A DNA stretch of 43,410 nucleotides, taken from the NCBI GenBank assembly GCA_964553775.1, contig CAZKLU010000005.1:1-43410 (forward strand), written 5' to 3'. The notes beneath the pieces were generated by a model. It was not told where the DNA came from. It did not search any database and worked only from the letters and a program-made list of their open reading frames with translations. The stretch is from RUG626 sp964553775. Lineage in GTDB: Bacteria > Bacillota > Clostridia > Oscillospirales > Oscillospiraceae. Shown here piece by piece: positions 40,816 through 43,410 of the stretch. Position numbers and translations under genes: made by a program. The stretch's first letter is position 1. Each line of letters starts with the position of its first letter.

Positions 40816-43233
40816 TCAGTCTTTTTTCACAGACATTGAGACGAAAAACACCGCAACGGCTACTATTGCCATGAAAATGACAATGTTTATCGCTGAAGCA
40901 GAAGAGTAGCCATCCATCAGGCATACAAAGAACAGCATGAGTATCATTACTGCGGAGCTGAGTATTGATATTAGCGTGTTCAGTTCCGTTGCTATCTTCA
41001 GTTTCGTGCCTCTGGTGATTATCTCCGCGAATGGAAGAAGTCCCTTCCTTGTCTGCACGGCGGACGCTCCGGAACCCTTAGGCGTGGCGTTTTCAGAGAG
41101 CTTGTAAACCTGATTCATTGGTATATACTCTACTCCTTCCATCGAGACGCCGAATTTCTGGCGTATCATGTTGGGAGTGACGTTGAAGTCGCGAATTGCC
41201 ATGTAAATATTAGTGTGTGTGTTCATGAGAGCGACAAGTGCCGTTTTTACGGAAGGTGTGGGAGTATACTCAACCGAGAACATTGCGACAAGCTCACCGT
41301 TTATCGCTGTGAATATATTCTTTTTGTCGTTTAAATCCTCCGGCACACGTATTCCCATGAGATTCATAAACGCGCCCATGCCTATGAGTACTTTCTCATC
41401 GTTGACTGTTCCACCTATTCCGCCGCTGTCGTAACATGAAAAACCGCGTACCGGAAGCATATCGTACCTCTGCTTTTTCAAAAGCTCCGCGAATGCGTTC
41501 GAGACACCGGAGCCTGACGCTATTATAATGCTTGCGGTATACACAATGGCTTTGCGCTCTGATACGTTTTCAAATACGCCTATTCCACCAAGAGCAACAG
41601 TTCCAGAGGGGAATAAGTCCTCATCAGTGATGATTGCTCCATCTGATTCTGCTATATCACAGGTACCTCCCCAGCCGGAAATGACGCTGCCATACTTCTT
41701 GCCTCTTGTTATTACGACTTTGAATGGCAACACAAACACAAGTGCCGCAGGAAACGATGCCGATACCGCCATGAGGATTGAAAGTGTATGCAAGAAGTCC
41801 TCTCCTCTGCCCATTGCCGCTGTCGCTATGAGTGACAGCACGATTGTAAGAGCAATGAATATGGGCGCGAACCTCGTGTATACTTCCTCACCGTAGTCAA
41901 TCTGGTTGAGCCGTGAGTAGAAACCGTCAGAGAGCGATGATACCTTTTTAAGTATGCGTTTATCACTTACCGCAGTTTCATCACACACGATGCTGACAAC
42001 GTTTTTGTTCTGCCGTACAGTGTCAATACATACACGCATTGTTTTGCAATACTCGTATCGCGCATACATCACTCCAAGAAGTGATAAGACGGATACAAGA
42101 GCCATACTTAACCCGTTTGAGAGATCTTTGCGTATAAGTATGAAAATAGTGTCAAGAACCGATACAAGACACGATATAAAAACAAGCGATTCAACCCCCG
42201 GTGAGAGACTTATTATGTCCTCAAGACCTGATACCAGCACACTCATGCCGAGAGCCATTACTCCAAGTTCCAAAACAGCCGACAGTGCCAGAACAGTCAA
42301 TCCGTTTCTGCCGATTCCGAACGGGAGACTGACACCAAACGAGTATAAAAGCGTAACCAGCAAGAGTACTCCACATAGGACTGCAGAGACTATGCACTGC
42401 ACTCGTGTGAGAGAAAGCTGCTCGGAGTAAAATTCAGACTCAACTGCCATGTCCAGTTCCTCGTCTTCTTCCTCGTCAAACGGAACTAAAACGTCATCAC
42501 CTTTGCGTTCTCTATTAAATAGTTTCGAGAATCCGCGCTTTTCCTCGTCCTCATCATCTTCTTCGCTGTCGCTTGAATCATCGTAATCGTAGTATGTGTC
42601 CGCTGATGGTTTCTTTGAAAAGCGAATCGAACCAAAATGTTTGGTGTCATCGTCAGACACAGTTTCGGTATATGTGTCGTCTTTGTTTTTGTTCTTGCGA
42701 CGTTCAAACAGCTTGCGCTTTGGAGTCTTGTCCGGTTTTGTCTGCGGGGGAGTTGGCTCATTAACCTGCGGGGGTGCAAGCTGCCAGCGGCTTCTTACCG
42801 TGTCACGTTCACTTTGAACACCTGTTGCCGGTTCAAGATTTTGTGGGAGCGGTTCCTCGTTCAGGATCTGTGTTTTTTCCTGATCATAGTTTGAAGCTTT
42901 TGCCTCAGACTGTGACGAGGAAGGTGTTGAGATTATTTTTTCTGTGTCTGTGGACTGCGTTGATTCCGTCTTTTGCGATTCAGGCACACTTTGAAACATT
43001 GAGAGATCAACGCGGTCGGCTGACATTGATTTTGGCGGAACGTATGCGTCACCGCGAACCTCGCGCAGTATCATCTCTGTCTGCTCGTCAAGTGTTTCGG
43101 AAGGAGTTTGACGATCACCGGAAACGAAAGCATCACTTTTGTATTCCGCTAAAATGGATTCGAGAGAAAACTCATCATCCGATGGTTCGTCTATTATTGA
43201 GTTGTGAGGTTTTTTAACATTGTCTTTTTTCAT
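40816..43233 (-). CDS. P-type ATPase-like pseudoenzyme with long acidic N-terminal region
   Basis: An 805-aa protein from ATG 43233 (AGGA 9 bases upstream; the longer frame to 43299 lacks a ribosome site). Residues 1 to about 270 are polar, Ser/Thr/Pro- and Asp/Glu-rich and probably disordered. Then come several membrane helices and a cytoplasmic part that tracks P-type ATPases: SILMAVSASFPAALVFVLPFKVVI where CPC-type pumps have their ion site, and IAESDGAIITDEDLFPSG where the phosphorylation motif DKTGTLT should be (Asp537). N/P-domain-like segments follow (GVSNAFAELL, KVLIGMGAF, AINGELVAMFSVEY). TGE, DKTGTLT and GDGxND are missing. It probably does not pump. Role unknown; sensing or scaffolding are possibilities. 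Confidence 0.8.
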   Translation of the reverse strand: MKKDNVKKPHNSIIDEPSDDEFSLESILAEYKSDAFVSGDRQTPSETLDEQTEMILREVRGDAYVPPKSMSADRVDLSMFQSVPESQKTESTQSTDTEKIISTPSSSQSEAKASNYDQEKTQILNEEPLPQNLEPATGVQSERDTVRSRWQLAPPQVNEPTPPQTKPDKTPKRKLFERRKNKNKDDTYTETVSDDDTKHFGSIRFSKKPSADTYYDYDDSSDSEEDDEDEEKRGFSKLFNRERKGDDVLVPFDEEEDEELDMAVESEFYSEQLSLTRVQCIVSAVLCGVLLLVTLLYSFGVSLPFGIGRNGLTVLALSAVLELGVMALGMSVLVSGLEDIISLSPGVESLVFISCLVSVLDTIFILIRKDLSNGLSMALVSVLSLLGVMYARYEYCKTMRVCIDTVRQNKNVVSIVCDETAVSDKRILKKVSSLSDGFYSRLNQIDYGEEVYTRFAPIFIALTIVLSLIATAAMGRGEDFLHTLSILMAVSASFPAALVFVLPFKVVITRGKKYGSVISGWGGTCDIAESDGAIITDEDLFPSGTVALGGIGVFENVSERKAIVYTASIIIASGSGVSNAFAELLKKQRYDMLPVRGFSCYDSGGIGGTVNDEKVLIGMGAFMNLMGIRVPEDLNDKKNIFTAINGELVAMFSVEYTPTPSVKTALVALMNTHTNIYMAIRDFNVTPNMIRQKFGVSMEGVEYIPMNQVYKLSENATPKGSGASAVQTRKGLLPFAEIITRGTKLKIATELNTLISILSSAVMILMLFFVCLMDGYSSASAINIVIFMAIVAVAVFFVSMSVKKD

Positions 43234-43356
43234 AACGCTTTTCCTATCCCCGGCACAAACGCACCGGAACGGGGTTTTTGACACGATATGCTGCGCCAAA
43301 AATTGCTTGTATTTTATTTTGAACCTTTTATGTGAGACTCACAGATCAAGGGACAA

Positions 43357-43388
43357 TAGTAAACGACAGGAATAATTGCCGTTTACTA
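43357..43388. repeat. Inverted repeat at the window edge
   Basis: TAGTAAACG (43357-43365) and CGTTTACTA (43380-43388) form a 9-base perfect inverted repeat with a 14-base centre, upstream of the P-type ATPase-like gene. It may be an operator or the terminator of a gene beyond the window; no T-run is visible. Confidence 0.5.
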
Positions 43389-43410
43389 TAAATCCTTAAA
43401 TGCCCGTTTA

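Overview
The window looks like chromosomal DNA of a Gram-positive anaerobe of the Clostridia, most likely an Oscillospiraceae/Ruminococcaceae-type gut or rumen bacterium (inference). Supporting points are strong AGGAGG ribosome sites, near-consensus SigA promoters, holB-ricT synteny, a DUF4317 gene, a pyrK/pyrD (class 1B) pathway with a separate pyrI, a GH3 glucosidase with reversed domain order, and a MOSC-MogA fusion. No rRNA, tRNA, CRISPR array, phage gene or transposase was recognised.

Layout. 1-7.6 kb (+): carbohydrate use, with a membrane-anchored domain-permuted GH3, a canonical GH3, a GtrA-like membrane protein and a ROK sugar kinase. 7.9-9.2 kb (+): a P-loop protein and a DtxR/MntR repressor fused to a nitroreductase, closed by a strong terminator. 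9.6-15.3 kb (-): a tiny membrane protein, a 2[4Fe-4S] ferredoxin, and a trkA-trkH potassium-uptake unit followed by a P-loop kinase-like protein, a methyltransferase-like protein and a PfkB kinase. 15.6-25.9 kb (-): xdhC-like, MoeA-like, moaC and MOSC-MogA molybdenum-cofactor genes run directly into pyrC-K-D-F-E-B-I and DUF4317. 26.5-28.9 kb (+): pcrA. 29.5-30.2 kb (-): a membrane protein with a Gly/Tyr/Asn-rich stretch and zinc ribbon. 30.6-32.7 kb (+): holB and ricT. 33.1-35.8 kb (-): thrS and a degV-family gene. 36.1-39.6 kb (+): aconitase and NADP-isocitrate dehydrogenase. 39.9-43.2 kb (-): a PHP-domain phosphoesterase and a large protein that resembles a catalytically dead P-type ATPase.

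How genes work together. The pyr block encodes the pathway from carbamoyl aspartate to UMP (carbamoyl-phosphate synthetase is not in the window). The Mo block suggests maturation of a molybdenum hydroxylase encoded elsewhere. Aconitase plus IDH would form the oxidative branch from citrate to 2-oxoglutarate.

The most unusual items are the P-type ATPase pseudoenzyme with a long acidic N-terminus, the metalloregulator-nitroreductase fusion with an internal ribosome site, the XdhC with reversed domain order at the head of a Mo-to-pyrimidine gene run, and two genes whose ideal Shine-Dalgarno spacing points to AUA or AUU start codons. All calls come from reading the sequence; no database search was run.
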